Source of the DNA: Caecitellus pseudoparvulus
Lineage: Eukaryota > Bigyra: Bicosoecida
DNA length: 64,000 bases
Reading direction: 5' to 3'
Assembly: GCA_965644315.1 (NCBI GenBank)
Contig: CBFFRQ010000095.1
Coordinates: 124,001-188,000 of the forward strand
Below are positions 12,178 to 21,285 of the stretch, one piece after another. How positions within the stretch are numbered: position 1 is the first letter of the stretch; each line of letters opens with the position of its first letter. Under the pieces are notes generated by a model. The model did no database searches. It saw only the letters and a list, made by a program, of their open reading frames with translations, and was not told where the DNA came from. Both the position numbers and the translations under genes were made by a program.

Positions 12178-13702
12178 CATTCTCATCACATCTTGGACAA
12201 TGCACACTCGACATCCACAGCGCACGGAAGATTCTGAGTTTAATATGTGGAGCGCTCTTGTTTTGTGCCGCTGATACCTCACGTAACAACCTGCGAACTG
12301 CAATGCCTTGAAGCTACATTGATTTGAACCAACGGGATATCAGTCTGCACCTTTCCTCAGTTTTCCAAGTAGAGATGTACTAGTCACATTTTCAAGTGCA
12401 GTTAAGAGAACGTGTACACTTCAGTGCAGGTACAAAAGAAACAATGGTGCAAACCCTGAGACAATCTCTGCTGCTTGGAAGTTTCTGAGTTCGCATGATC
12501 TGAACGTTTTTGAAAGTGGATATCTGCAAAACGCACTGTTGACAAGAATCACTCTGGAGCATGATTTCAAGAAGAAACACATGTCGCTCGAGAAAGAGTG
12601 ACACTATTGTATGTAGAATAGGACGAAAGCTGTGTAGGGTGATCAGTAAAGATGTGCAAGATGGGCCATGTTGATTTGGTGAACGGAAATTGCTGCGAGA
12701 TTGTTGCACTCAAGTTTAAACACACAACGAAAGGATTGACAGCATTGGTTCGAAGTGATTGTATTGACTTCAGTACGTCGAACTCTGATGCTCTGCAGTC
12801 GACAATCCAATCGGCATTGAGCTCCTGCAGAATACTGCAGTTGAAATCACTTTTGTGGAAAGGCACATGATTCTATCGAAGGAGTCTTGTAAGGGATCCT
12901 CAAGTTATTGACTGTCAGTCAGTGGACAAGTTTACAGACGTTTGCAAATCGATTGCCAGATGATTCTAGACTTTTACACATACCCGGAAAGAAATGCATT
13001 GCAGTTTTCGAGAAAGGTGTGAGACTTTACCTCCAGAAGCAATGCCAGATTCTCTGTATCACACTGTGCTGGAAATGTGTTCCTGGAGAAGGTCAATAAC
13101 TGGTGCGTTAGATTTTCAGCTATGAATGGTATACACACACGTTTTCCCGGAAACCCTAACCGGACAAGGACGCCTGGTCTGCTGAGGACGCTTCTGAATG
13201 CGAAATCGTTCCTCGCAGATCAAAAGGCACTTCTGCTCTTGACGTTTAAAGCGGTCACAGGCCTAGTGGCATTTCGGATGCTATTCACTCGTCGCGGCCT
13301 TCGATGCAAAACATGGCTGCTTCGAAAGAATCACTCCTTGAGCTTGCTCCATCTGACAATCAAGGCCAGTCGAGCATTAAGGGAGGCAGCGGATCGCACA
13401 TTTGAAGACCTGCCCCGACTGATGCAAGTCCGGCGCAACAAGCGACCGATGAAGGTGGCTTATCAGGCCGTTGCCAAAGCTGTGCGTGATGCACAAGGGG
13501 AATCTGCGCCTGAGGTTGAAGCCCAGCCTCCTCGCGGGGCCTCGGCAAAGCTTTGGGAGCAGATCTAAACCATGACGACGCTGCTCCATGGACTTGATCG
13601 CGAGGTGCTGCAGGACCTGAACCAAGGGGGCTTGCCATCCTTGAAGAAGAGGAGCAAAAAGTCCGGCACAGCAAATGCTGTGCCGGGTCAACCCTGTCAC
13701 AC
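12178..13702. other. AT-richer stretch without a clear gene
   Basis: By eye the base composition drops sharply here, especially at 12180-13250, compared with the GC-rich neighbours. Frames are short. One at 13077-13568 ends in a helical basic segment (RALREAADRTFEDL, then MQVRRNKRPMKVAY) and could be an exon of the SAP-domain gene downstream, but I found no convincing splice join. A 59-codon ATG frame at 13572-13751 is also present (MTTLLHGLDREVLQDL). No terminal inverted repeat was found by eye. It may be part of an inserted element. Confidence 0.4.
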
Positions 13703-14251
13703 ATGGGTTCGAGGCAGTGCACACCAGGAAGTCATGCCACGACTGTGAAAGTGGTTTCACGGGATGGTCCTTCGGCAAAACGAACCTCTCATGTACTCGG
13801 GGGGTCACAACCCGAGCGAGGCTACGCAGTGTTGGTTCACCCCTACACCGCAATGTGGGAGGTGTACTTCCACCACGAGGATGGAACCGAGGAACAAGAG
13901 CTGCACTCCTCGGGAGCAGCGACGCACTTGTACAACACACTCCCTCTGATCGCAGAGAGGTTGGCATTGGACAAGAACTGCACTCCAGTGGAGCTCAGCC
14001 TGTTGCAGTGTCCGGGATCTGGTTTGGAGGACAGCCCGCTCGTGGAGTTTGCGTCTGGACTTCTCCTTGAGGGTAACCCTTGTCTGGACCCGGACTCGAT
14101 AGCGCGGATGACCATCGACCAGCTTCGCCAACGATGTGAAGAAATGGGGTTGTCTTGCATTGGTACGAGGGGCGACCTCGTTCACCGGCTGACACTTTCC
14201 TGCGCTTCGCAAGGCACAGCCACGGCAGCGGGATCTGCCCTACCGAAGTGA
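13703..14251 (+). CDS. SAP-domain protein (possibly the last exon of a longer gene)
   Basis: 182-codon frame from ATG 13703. Residues ~134-164 read MTIDQLRQRCEEMGL, then a short loop (SCIGTRGD), then LVHRLTLS, which is the two-helix SAP fold used by nuclear proteins to bind DNA, with the typical L-x-x-x-G-L ... G-x-x-x-x-L spacing. The middle (YAVLVHPYTAMWEVYFHHEDG) looks like beta-strands of a globular domain I do not recognise. The N-terminal ~35 residues look less coding-like, so the true start may be in an upstream exon. It lies inside the compositionally odd 12-16 kb stretch, tail to tail with the gene at 14421. A role in the nucleus is inferred from SAP only. Confidence 0.5.
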   Translation: MGSRQCTPGSHATTVKVVSRDGPSAKRTSHVLGGSQPERGYAVLVHPYTAMWEVYFHHEDGTEEQELHSSGAATHLYNTLPLIAERLALDKNCTPVELSLLQCPGSGLEDSPLVEFASGLLLEGNPCLDPDSIARMTIDQLRQRCEEMGLSCIGTRGDLVHRLTLSCASQGTATAAGSALPK

Positions 14252-14420
14252 GCTCGAGGACACCACCCCTCTCAATGGTGTCGTCCCCCTGGCCCACCCG
14301 GCAACGCGCGTTGATCAGCAAAGCCGTGCCTTGCTCCTATTCCCTCCTCTGATCACAATACACAACAAATACAATGACGTTGCACTCGGGACGGAAGGAG
14401 TGAAGGGTGTGTCCCCTAAA

Positions 14421-15512
14421 TCATGCAAGACGAGCCTCCATCCGTGTCACTGCTTGCTCGATTGACGTCATCCTGTCCAAGAGCTGGACAAGAGCCTCCT
14501 TCAGAGTGTCGTGCATGCGTTGAGAGTCCCTTGACACATTGAAGCACTCTTTTGCTTGTTGGGCAGCCTTTCGAAGCACTGCAGCGCTGTGAAGCAGACC
14601 GCTTGGGTCACTGCCGCGGTTTCCAGCATTGCGTCTTGATGCTGAAGCCTCAGTTGCTTGTGCTACTGCTGCGATTGCAGCGTCTTGCTCCTCGAGAGAC
14701 AGAGCAGACTCGACAGACAAGAAGGGGACTGCCGCGGGATCGACCTGACATGCCGCCTCAGTAAGTTCATCGACCAGCATATCAGCAATGTTGCTAGGGG
14801 TACCCGCCTGTCCTGGGCTTGGGGTCTGAGCTCCTCGAACCGATTTGGACCGTGGTCGATCGAGGGCCGGGGACGTACGCTGACGCTTCCGCCGGCTTCG
14901 CTCAAGCTTTGGGTTCACGCGAACAGCCATGCGCACCACTGAATGGTAACGAATGTACCCGAAAGCTGCTGCGAAGCGTGCAACTGCTTCACTTCCCGGA
15001 GTCAGGGAGGGGCCAAGGCACGGACCTGAGTGAGCCCCCTGGTTGTGAACATGTACCCGCAGCAAGGCTGAAAATGGGAGCAATGCTGGATCAGAAGGGC
15101 ATTTAGTTGGATCCTCTGGGAATGCCACGGCTGGATTTTCCACTGCATGCTCTGCAAGAAGCTCAAGGGCCTGGATGGCTTCCTTGAGTCCCCGTCGCAG
15201 TCTGCCTTTCAATTGCAGGTTGTGAAAAGTCCTCTGTAGAGACTTCCCGTTCTTGCGGTCTGCCAAGAAAGCTGACAACTTTGCTTGGGCATGTGCAGCA
15301 GACCAGTACAGCCCTGCAGGGCCCACGTTTCCCTCTGTTGGAACGCCAAGGTATGCAGCTGCATGCTCAGGCCGCACTAGCCATGAAACGCCACCGGGGA
15401 CGTCCACGGTTCCGGCTCCAGCGCTGATCAATCGCTCCAAGAACTCGATAAACCGGGTCTTTTCTGCAGATTTATGCGGAAGAGCATCGACAAGGGACCC
15501 ACCTTCGTCCAT
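14421..15512 (-). CDS. Hypothetical protein with basic nuclear-localisation-like segment
   Basis: 363 aa from ATG 15512 to TGA 14421-14423. I do not recognise the family. The N-terminal ~190 residues look globular (VSWLVRPEHAAAYLGVP; FHNLQLKGRLRRGLKEAI; FAAAFGYIRYHSVVRMAVRV). A strongly basic stretch RSRRKRQRTS follows, then a Ser/Pro linker, and the C-terminus is helical and probably coiled (ALVQLLDRMTSIEQAVTRME). An in-frame TGA lies 12 codons upstream of the ATG. A 5' exon may exist: an ATG at 15758 opens MAAHPAGGSQNG in the same frame, with a GTGAGT donor after LTLFA and a weak acceptor just before the present start. The globular-basic-coil layout would suit a DNA-binding or element-encoded protein, but nothing proves it. 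Confidence 0.5.
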   Translation of the reverse strand: MDEGGSLVDALPHKSAEKTRFIEFLERLISAGAGTVDVPGGVSWLVRPEHAAAYLGVPTEGNVGPAGLYWSAAHAQAKLSAFLADRKNGKSLQRTFHNLQLKGRLRRGLKEAIQALELLAEHAVENPAVAFPEDPTKCPSDPALLPFSALLRVHVHNQGAHSGPCLGPSLTPGSEAVARFAAAFGYIRYHSVVRMAVRVNPKLERSRRKRQRTSPALDRPRSKSVRGAQTPSPGQAGTPSNIADMLVDELTEAACQVDPAAVPFLSVESALSLEEQDAAIAAVAQATEASASRRNAGNRGSDPSGLLHSAAVLRKAAQQAKECFNVSRDSQRMHDTLKEALVQLLDRMTSIEQAVTRMEARLA

Positions 15513-16336
15513 TTCCTTCTCCAGCCAGTATGTGGCAATCCAGGCGTTTCATTTGAAACGGGTTTGTGGGGTACCACACCTACAGCAGCCAGATCCAGCG
15601 CCAAAACTCACTGCAAAAAGGGTCAGTACAACGTCATATGGGACTGGGACTCCTCTGGGTTTTACGATTCTGCGTTGCACGGCATCCTGTTGGCCATTCG
15701 GGGTTGTTGAGTGGGGTTGGTAACCATTCTGGCTCCCGCCAGCCGGATGGGCGGCCATCTGGAAAGAATCCAGGCCAAAACTAAATTCCGTAATACTGAG
15801 ATAAGTTGTGCAGCTTTTAGTGTGCTCTGAGTTGGATTTGAGTGAAGTAACATTTTTTTCCTGAAAACCGATTTCCGCAATTCTCTGTTGCCAATCGCTA
15901 CGACCCACACCAACACCCGCAATAGGTTGGCGAGTGCAAGCGATTGATCCCGCATGAAGCACATATCGATCAGTTTTTTGTGGGGTTCCCAACTCGAATA
16001 TCCCAAGAATCCTCAGTTTGCCATTTCTGATATAAGCCTGAACTCCAACAGTAGTCAATCAGCAATTTTCTCGTGTTCAAGGTCACGAGACCTGCAAGAG
16101 CAACCGCGACATCGCAAGCACCCACACACTCCACCCGTAAGATCAAAGCTTCACACTGCTACCGCGCCATACTCTGAGCCAGTGTCCTTTTATCTGAGTC
16201 CGAAACCCATGCTCTTAGTCAACGAAACACAAAGATTGGGTGAGTACATTCCAGCCCGGTAGGATGGGTGTCGGTCATATCCGCCCCTTGCGCCACTCAG
16301 ATAGCCAACGGTCAAGCACCAACACACCAGACACAC
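15513..16336. other. Intergenic, AT-richer, possible upstream exon of the 14421 gene
   Basis: The minus-strand segment from about 15758 to 15625 could be a first exon of the hypothetical gene (see that entry). The rest, 15770-16300, is AT-richer than the ankyrin genes next to it and shows no domain on either strand. The last ~20 bases resemble the sequence just downstream of the second ankyrin gene. Confidence 0.4.
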
Positions 16337-17722
16337 TCAATCGCATTGCCCAGCCCGCAGCAGCACCATGCTGCGCCGGCCACGCCGAGTGCTGGTGCCG
16401 GCCCACACAGCATCCTTGCCCGGCTGCACAGCCACCTGGCCAGCGGCAAGTCGAGCCTGGAGTGGGATGGCTCGGTGCCCAGTGAGGCCCAGCAGCTCAC
16501 GAATAGCGTCGAGATGACCTTCCTGACAGGCAAATCGGAAGCCAGCCTCAGGAATGCCGTCCAGCCCAGCATGCACATCCACCTCACGGTGCCCGGTCAA
16601 CGACAACAGCTCGCGAAGCACATCAAGGCGACCGTTCTCACACGCAAGTCCGAAGGCAGCCTCATGCCAGCTCTCAGGTCCAGCATGCACATCCACTTCA
16701 CGATCTCCAGCAAGCGCCAGCAACTCCCGGACAACATCCACGTGCCCTTTCATGCAGGCAAGTCGAAAGCCAAACTCAGGCCAGCCCTTGGAACCAGCAT
16801 GCACATTCACTGCTCGATGCCCAGTGAGAGCCAGCAGTTCACGCACGATGTCAAGGTGTCCATTTGCACAAGCAAGCTGGAATCCATGCTCAGGGGTATC
16901 CTCAGACCCCGCATGCACATCCACTTCACGGTGCTCTGTCAGCGCCAGAAGCTCTTGCACGACCTGTGTATGTCCGCTGCCACACGCCCACCGAAAGGCG
17001 TACTCAGGCTGGCCCTCAGGTCCCGCATGCACGTCCACCTCGCGATCCCCATTCAATGCCAGTAGCTCTCGGACCACATTCAGTTTCCCATTTTCGCACG
17101 CCAATCGAAATGCACATTCAGATCCATCCCGATTCCCAGCGTGTACATCTACCTTCCGATGCCCCGTCAATGCCAACAACTCACGCACCACACCAATGTG
17201 GCCATTCTCACATGCAAGGCGGAAACCTCGCTCAGGCTCGCCCTCAGGCCCAGCATGCACGTCCACCTCACGATGCCCGGTCAGCGCCAGCAGCTCACGT
17301 ACCACACCAATGTGCCCGTTTTGGCAGGCAAACTGAAAGCCATTCTCAGGATTGCCTCCTAGTGCAGCATGCACGTCCACTTCACGAGATCCGGCCAGAG
17401 CCAGAAGCTCGCGAAGCACACCCAGGTGCCCATTGCCGCAGGCAAGCTGGAAGCCCGCCTCAGAAGTATGCTCAGGACCTGCATGCACGTCCACCGCAAG
17501 CTTTCCCTCCAGCGCCAGCAACTCGCGCAGCAAACCCTCGTGCCCTGCCTTGCAAGCCACCAAAAAGCCAGCCGTCGTCTCGGTGCTTGACAGCCCTCCC
17601 AGCTCTGAGCCACCACCACCACTGCACTCCCGCAGCATGCCCAGCAGTACACCTGCCTGCTCAGCATCACATGCGGCCTTCCATCGATCCGCCACCGACT
17701 CCCCGCTGCACACACTGGCCAT
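16337..17722 (-). CDS. Ankyrin-repeat protein A (10 units of 38 residues)
   Basis: 461 aa, single exon, ATG start. Structure: 48-residue N-cap (DRWKAACDAEQAGVLLGML, then a Gly-rich turn), ten 38-residue repeats, and a 33-residue tail (QVAVQPGKDAVWAGTSTRRG). Each unit reads roughly PEAGFxxACENGHxxVVREL, then LALTGHREVDVHAGPEG: the ankyrin helix-turn-helix with GH between the helices, followed by a loop five residues longer than the classic 33-residue unit. Ankyrin arrays bind proteins; no enzyme domain or membrane segment is present, so the partner is unknown. It is first of three tandem copies in the same orientation and shares N-cap, tail, and upstream and downstream DNA with its neighbours, so it arose by tandem duplication. 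Confidence 0.9.
   Translation of the reverse strand: MASVCSGESVADRWKAACDAEQAGVLLGMLRECSGGGGSELGGLSSTETTAGFLVACKAGHEGLLRELLALEGKLAVDVHAGPEHTSEAGFQLACGNGHLGVLRELLALAGSREVDVHAALGGNPENGFQFACQNGHIGVVRELLALTGHREVDVHAGPEGEPERGFRLACENGHIGVVRELLALTGHRKVDVHAGNRDGSECAFRLACENGKLNVVRELLALNGDREVDVHAGPEGQPEYAFRWACGSGHTQVVQELLALTEHREVDVHAGSEDTPEHGFQLACANGHLDIVRELLALTGHRAVNVHAGSKGWPEFGFRLACMKGHVDVVRELLALAGDREVDVHAGPESWHEAAFGLACENGRLDVLRELLSLTGHREVDVHAGLDGIPEAGFRFACQEGHLDAIRELLGLTGHRAIPLQARLAAGQVAVQPGKDAVWAGTSTRRGRRSMVLLRAGQCD
16439..17578 (-). repeat. Ten direct 114-bp repeats coding ankyrin units (gene A)
   Basis: Coding direct repeats of 114 bp, each one 38-residue ankyrin unit. The helix-coding part (VVRELLALTG) is nearly constant; the loop after DVHAG varies. 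Confidence 0.9.
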
Positions 17723-17822
17723 GGCGTGTTGGAGCCAGTTTCCGCACTTGGCGCTCTACCCAAACCAACACGCCTGCACGAGCAGCACGAGCGGCACAGC
17801 AGCAGGGGTGCTGAACAGTCGG
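17723..17822 (-). promoter_or_regulatory. Conserved 5' flank of ankyrin gene A
   Basis: About 100 bp just upstream of the start codon, nearly identical to the flanks at 19588-19683 and 21286-21388. It contains the shared blocks TTGGCGCTCTACCCAAACC and CACGAGCAGCACG (plus-strand reading). It probably holds the 5' UTR and core promoter copied with the gene. Confidence 0.6.
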
Positions 17823-17973
17823 TGATCCCATCAAGGGAGAAAGGGTGGGCGTTGATTCTGACCCAGTCATATCATTGCTCTGCCTGCTTGGGCTGCCTTG
17901 CTGCACACAGCAACCTGCTCCATGCACCGCCACACAGACTGCCAGCGATCAAGCACCAGCACACCAGACACAC

Positions 17974-19587
17974 TCAGTCACGCCGCCCTGCCCGCAGCAG
18001 CACCATGCCGCGCCGGCCACGCCGAGTGCTGGTGCCGGCCCACACAGCATCCTTGGCCGGCTGCACAGCCACCTGGCCAGCGGCAAGTCGAGCCTGGAGT
18101 GGGATGGCTCGGTGTCCTGTGAGGCCCAGCAGCTCACGGGCAACTCTCGCCTCCCCCTTCTCACATGCCTGCCGAAAGCCAGCATCCGGCCCATTCTCAT
18201 CCCAAGCGTGCACATCCACCTCTCGGTCGCCAGACAAGGCGAGCAGCTCGCGCACCACATCAATGTGCCCATTCTGACAGGCACCGAGAAAGCCATACTC
18301 TGGCTCGTCCTCGCGCCCAGCATGCACGTCCACCTCGCGATGCCCCGTCAGAGCCAGCAGCTCGCACACAACATCGACATGCCCATTCTGACATGCGAGT
18401 TGGAAGCCCTCCTCGGGATCGCCTTCAGGTCCAGTGTGCACGTCAACTTCACGATGCCCAGTCAGAGCTAGAAGCTCTCGCACCACGTCGAGGTGCCCTT
18501 CCTGGCAAGCAGCCATGAAGCCAGCCTCAGGCCAGCCCTCTGGCCCAGCGTGTACGTCTACCACGCGGTGCCCTGTCAGGGCCAATAGCTCGCGCACCAC
18601 ATGGACATGCCCGTTCTCACAAGCAAACTGGAAGCCGGCCTCAGGCTCACCCTCAGGCCCAGCATGCACGTCCACCTCACGATGCCCCGTCAGAGCTAAC
18701 AACTCTCGTATCACACCAATGTGCCCATTCTCGCAGGCAAGGCGGAAACCAGCCTCAGGAATGCCTCCAAGCGCAGCATGCACATCCACCTCACGAGATC
18801 CGGTCAGAGCCAGAAGCTCACGCACCACGTCCAGGTGCCCATTCTGACAGGCAGCTCCGAACCCGTATTCAGACGCACCCTCAGGCCCAGCGTGCACATC
18901 TACCTCACGATGCCCGCCCAGAGCCAGCAGCTCACGTACCACATCTAGATGGCCATTGCGACAAGCTGATCGGAAACCAGCCTCAGGAACACCCTTTATC
19001 CCTGCATGCACATCCACTTCGCGATGTCCGCTCAGCGCTAGGAGTTCTCGTACCACGCTCACATGGCCACACTGACACGCGAGTTGGAAGCCAGCATAAA
19101 GCTCACCCTCCTGTCCAGCACGCACATCAACCTCACGATGACCCTTGAGGGTGAGCAGCTCACGCACCACATCAACGTGCCCTTCCTGACAAGCAGTGAC
19201 GAAGCCATACTCAGCCTGCCCCTCAGGGCCAGCATGGACATCCACCTCTCGAGCACCTTTGAGAGCCAGCAGTTCGCGCACCACACCGAGGTGTCCATTC
19301 TCACACGCGTACTGAAAACCAGCCTCAGGTGCACGTCGGTGCGCCACATGCACATCCACTTCCACATCCCCCTCCAGCGCCAGCAACTCGCGCAGCAAAC
19401 CCTCGTGCCCTGCCTTGCAAGCAACGACAAAAGCAGCCGTTGTCTCGGTGCTTGACAGCCCTCCCAGCTCTGAGCCACCCCCACCACGACACTCCCGCAG
19501 CATGCCCAGCAGTACACCTGCCTGCTCAGCATCACATGCAGCCCTCCATCGATCCACCACCGACTCCCCGCTGCCCACACTGGCCAT
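17974..19587 (-). CDS. Ankyrin-repeat protein B (12 units of 38 residues)
   Basis: 537 aa, single exon, ATG start. Same plan as protein A: 48-residue N-cap (MASVGSGESVVDRW), twelve 38-residue ankyrin units, and a 33-residue tail ending RRGRRGMVLLRAGRRD. Length is exactly 48 + 12 x 38 + 33, so it differs from A by two whole units with no frame damage. Units 6-8 of B resemble units 2-4 of A most closely (both start SREVDVHAALGG), showing that the arrays have slipped relative to each other. The protein should be cytosolic or nuclear and bind a protein partner; the function is not visible. Confidence 0.9.
   Translation of the reverse strand: MASVGSGESVVDRWRAACDAEQAGVLLGMLRECRGGGGSELGGLSSTETTAAFVVACKAGHEGLLRELLALEGDVEVDVHVAHRRAPEAGFQYACENGHLGVVRELLALKGAREVDVHAGPEGQAEYGFVTACQEGHVDVVRELLTLKGHREVDVRAGQEGELYAGFQLACQCGHVSVVRELLALSGHREVDVHAGIKGVPEAGFRSACRNGHLDVVRELLALGGHREVDVHAGPEGASEYGFGAACQNGHLDVVRELLALTGSREVDVHAALGGIPEAGFRLACENGHIGVIRELLALTGHREVDVHAGPEGEPEAGFQFACENGHVHVVRELLALTGHRVVDVHAGPEGWPEAGFMAACQEGHLDVVRELLALTGHREVDVHTGPEGDPEEGFQLACQNGHVDVVCELLALTGHREVDVHAGREDEPEYGFLGACQNGHIDVVRELLALSGDREVDVHAWDENGPDAGFRQACEKGEARVARELLGLTGHRAIPLQARLAAGQVAVQPAKDAVWAGTSTRRGRRGMVLLRAGRRD
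18076..19443 (-). repeat. Twelve direct 114-bp repeats coding ankyrin units (gene B)
   Basis: Uninterrupted 114-bp coding periodicity, longest of the three arrays. The last unit in each gene ends in IPLQARLAAG instead of VDVHAG, marking the C-terminal cap. Confidence 0.9.
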
Positions 19588-19683
19588 GGCGTGGTGGGTC
19601 CAGTTTCCGCACTTGGCGCTCTACCCAAACCAACACGCATGCACGAGCAGCACGGGCGGCACAGCAAGGGGTGTCAAGTTGAC
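19588..19683 (-). promoter_or_regulatory. Conserved 5' flank of ankyrin gene B
   Basis: Second copy of the shared upstream block. It matches gene C's copy in the GTGGTGGGTCCAG start, where gene A differs, so B and C flanks look closer to each other. Past ~19683 the sequence is unique up to 19941, and no gene is seen there. Confidence 0.6.
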
Positions 19684-19941
19684 GGAAATCAAGACAGGGA
19701 CGTGAGCTTCGTAGTGGCTTTGACTGAGGTCTGATGTTGTTCTGGCTGCCTTCGGCGTTAGATTCACTGCAGCAAAACCACCCTTTGAGACACTCTCACG
19801 AAGACGCCCCCCCCAACGCCCACGCCCACTCACCACAGCGCCGTGTGATCACGTTTTTGTCAGCACTTGCATTGCTCCGATGCCGTGCGTGGCCGGCAGG
19901 AGGTGAAGTGACCTCTATTTGAGCCCTCGCCCGACTTACAC

Positions 19942-21285
19942 TCAGTAAGGTCGTGGTGCCTTCCCTGCTGGAGTATCCAACCCTGAGCCTGCACGCGATC
20001 GTGGCCGCTTGTTTGCCCCCCGGGCAGCTCGTAGTACTAGCATGGCACGCCGCCCTTGCCGAGTGCTGGTGCCAACCCAGGCAGCATCCTTGCCTGGCTG
20101 CACAGCCACCTGGCCAGCAGCAAGTCGAGCCTGCAGCGGGATGGCTCGGTGTCCAGTGAGGCCCAGGAGCTCGCGAACCACATTCGCATGCCCCCATTCG
20201 CAGGCAGACCGAAAGCCGGCCTCTGGCTTGCCCATAGACTTCGCATGGACATCCACTTCACGGTGTCCAGTCAAAGCCAGCAGCTCGCGCACGACAGCTA
20301 CCTGCCCGTTCTGGCAGGCATATCGGAAGCCCCACTCAGGTTCACCACGGTCCGTTGCGTGAACATCCACCTCGCGACGACCCTTCAAAGCCAGGATCTC
20401 ACGAAGCACACCCAAGTGTCCCATCCCACAAGCCAAGAAGAAGCCATGCTCTATCCAATCCCACCCACCGGTTCGGATATCCATACTTCGATGCCCGGTC
20501 AGCGCCAGCAACTCGCGCACCACACCCACATGCCCATATGTGCATGCCCATGTGAAGCCGTTATCAGGGTAGTCTTCGCCCAGAGCATGCACATCCACCT
20601 CACGGTGCCCTGTCAGAGCCAGCAGCTCGCGAACAACGTCCAAATGCCCATGCTTACAGGCATGTCGGAAACCGGCCTCAGGAGTGCCTTCAAACCCAAC
20701 ACAAACATGTACATCTACCTCTCGACGCCCCCTCAGAGCCAGCAGCTCCCGTAGCACCTCCACGTGCCCATTCGCACAGACATGCCTGAATCCAGCCTCC
20801 GGGCCATCCAAGTCCATAGCATGTACATCCACTTCACGATCATAGTACAGAGCCAGCAGCTCACGCACCACACCTACATGCCCATGGTAGCACGCTGCTC
20901 GGAAGCCTGCCTCTGGTCCACACCAATCTCCAGCATTTGCGTCCACCTCTCGACGCCCGTTCAATGCCAGCAGTTTGCGCACCACTCCCACATGCCCATG
21001 CGCGCAGGCAAGTCGGAAACCAGCCCCGTAGCCTTCTTCATCCCCCACATGCACGTCCACTTCCACACTCCCCTCCAGCGCCAGCAACTCGCGCAGCAAT
21101 CCCTCGTGCCCAGTCTTGCAAGCAACCAAAAAGCCAGCCGTCGTCTCGGCGCTTGACAGTCCTCCCAGCTCTGGCCCGCCACCACGACACTCCCACAGCA
21201 TGCCCAGCAGTACATCTGTCTGCTCAACATCACACGCAGCCTTCCATCGATCAACCACTGACTCCCCGCTGCCCACACTGGCCAT
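19942..21285 (-). CDS. Ankyrin-repeat protein C (9 units, longer basic tail)
   Basis: 447 aa, ATG start, single exon. It has a 47-residue N-cap (one Gly fewer than A and B), nine ankyrin units (eight of 38 residues; unit 4 has 40 because its loop reads VCVGFEGT), and a 56-residue tail. The tail starts like A and B (QVAVQPGKDAAWVGTSTRQG) but continues 23 residues further with a basic stretch (ANKRPRSRAG) that could be a nuclear localisation signal. Its units are more diverged from one another than in A or B (YYDREVD, HRSMDIRTGGWDW), so this copy looks older or less homogenised. Same orientation and shared upstream flank as A and B. Confidence 0.9.
   Translation of the reverse strand: MASVGSGESVVDRWKAACDVEQTDVLLGMLWECRGGGPELGGLSSAETTAGFLVACKTGHEGLLRELLALEGSVEVDVHVGDEEGYGAGFRLACAHGHVGVVRKLLALNGRREVDANAGDWCGPEAGFRAACYHGHVGVVRELLALYYDREVDVHAMDLDGPEAGFRHVCANGHVEVLRELLALRGRREVDVHVCVGFEGTPEAGFRHACKHGHLDVVRELLALTGHREVDVHALGEDYPDNGFTWACTYGHVGVVRELLALTGHRSMDIRTGGWDWIEHGFFLACGMGHLGVLREILALKGRREVDVHATDRGEPEWGFRYACQNGQVAVVRELLALTGHREVDVHAKSMGKPEAGFRSACEWGHANVVRELLGLTGHRAIPLQARLAAGQVAVQPGKDAAWVGTSTRQGRRAMLVLRAARGANKRPRSRAGSGLDTPAGKAPRPY
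20113..21144 (-). repeat. Nine direct ~114-bp repeats coding ankyrin units (gene C)
   Basis: Nine units; the fourth is 120 bp, a six-base in-frame insertion in the variable loop. Confidence 0.85.

Noticed and set aside
12652-12870. 72-codon frame in the AT-rich stretch
   Set aside because: Short, no homology pattern, and other frames of similar length exist here.
16439-21144. 114-bp direct repeats considered as CRISPR or satellite DNA
   Set aside because: Repeats are in frame, translate to ankyrin units, have no unique spacers, and the window is eukaryotic.
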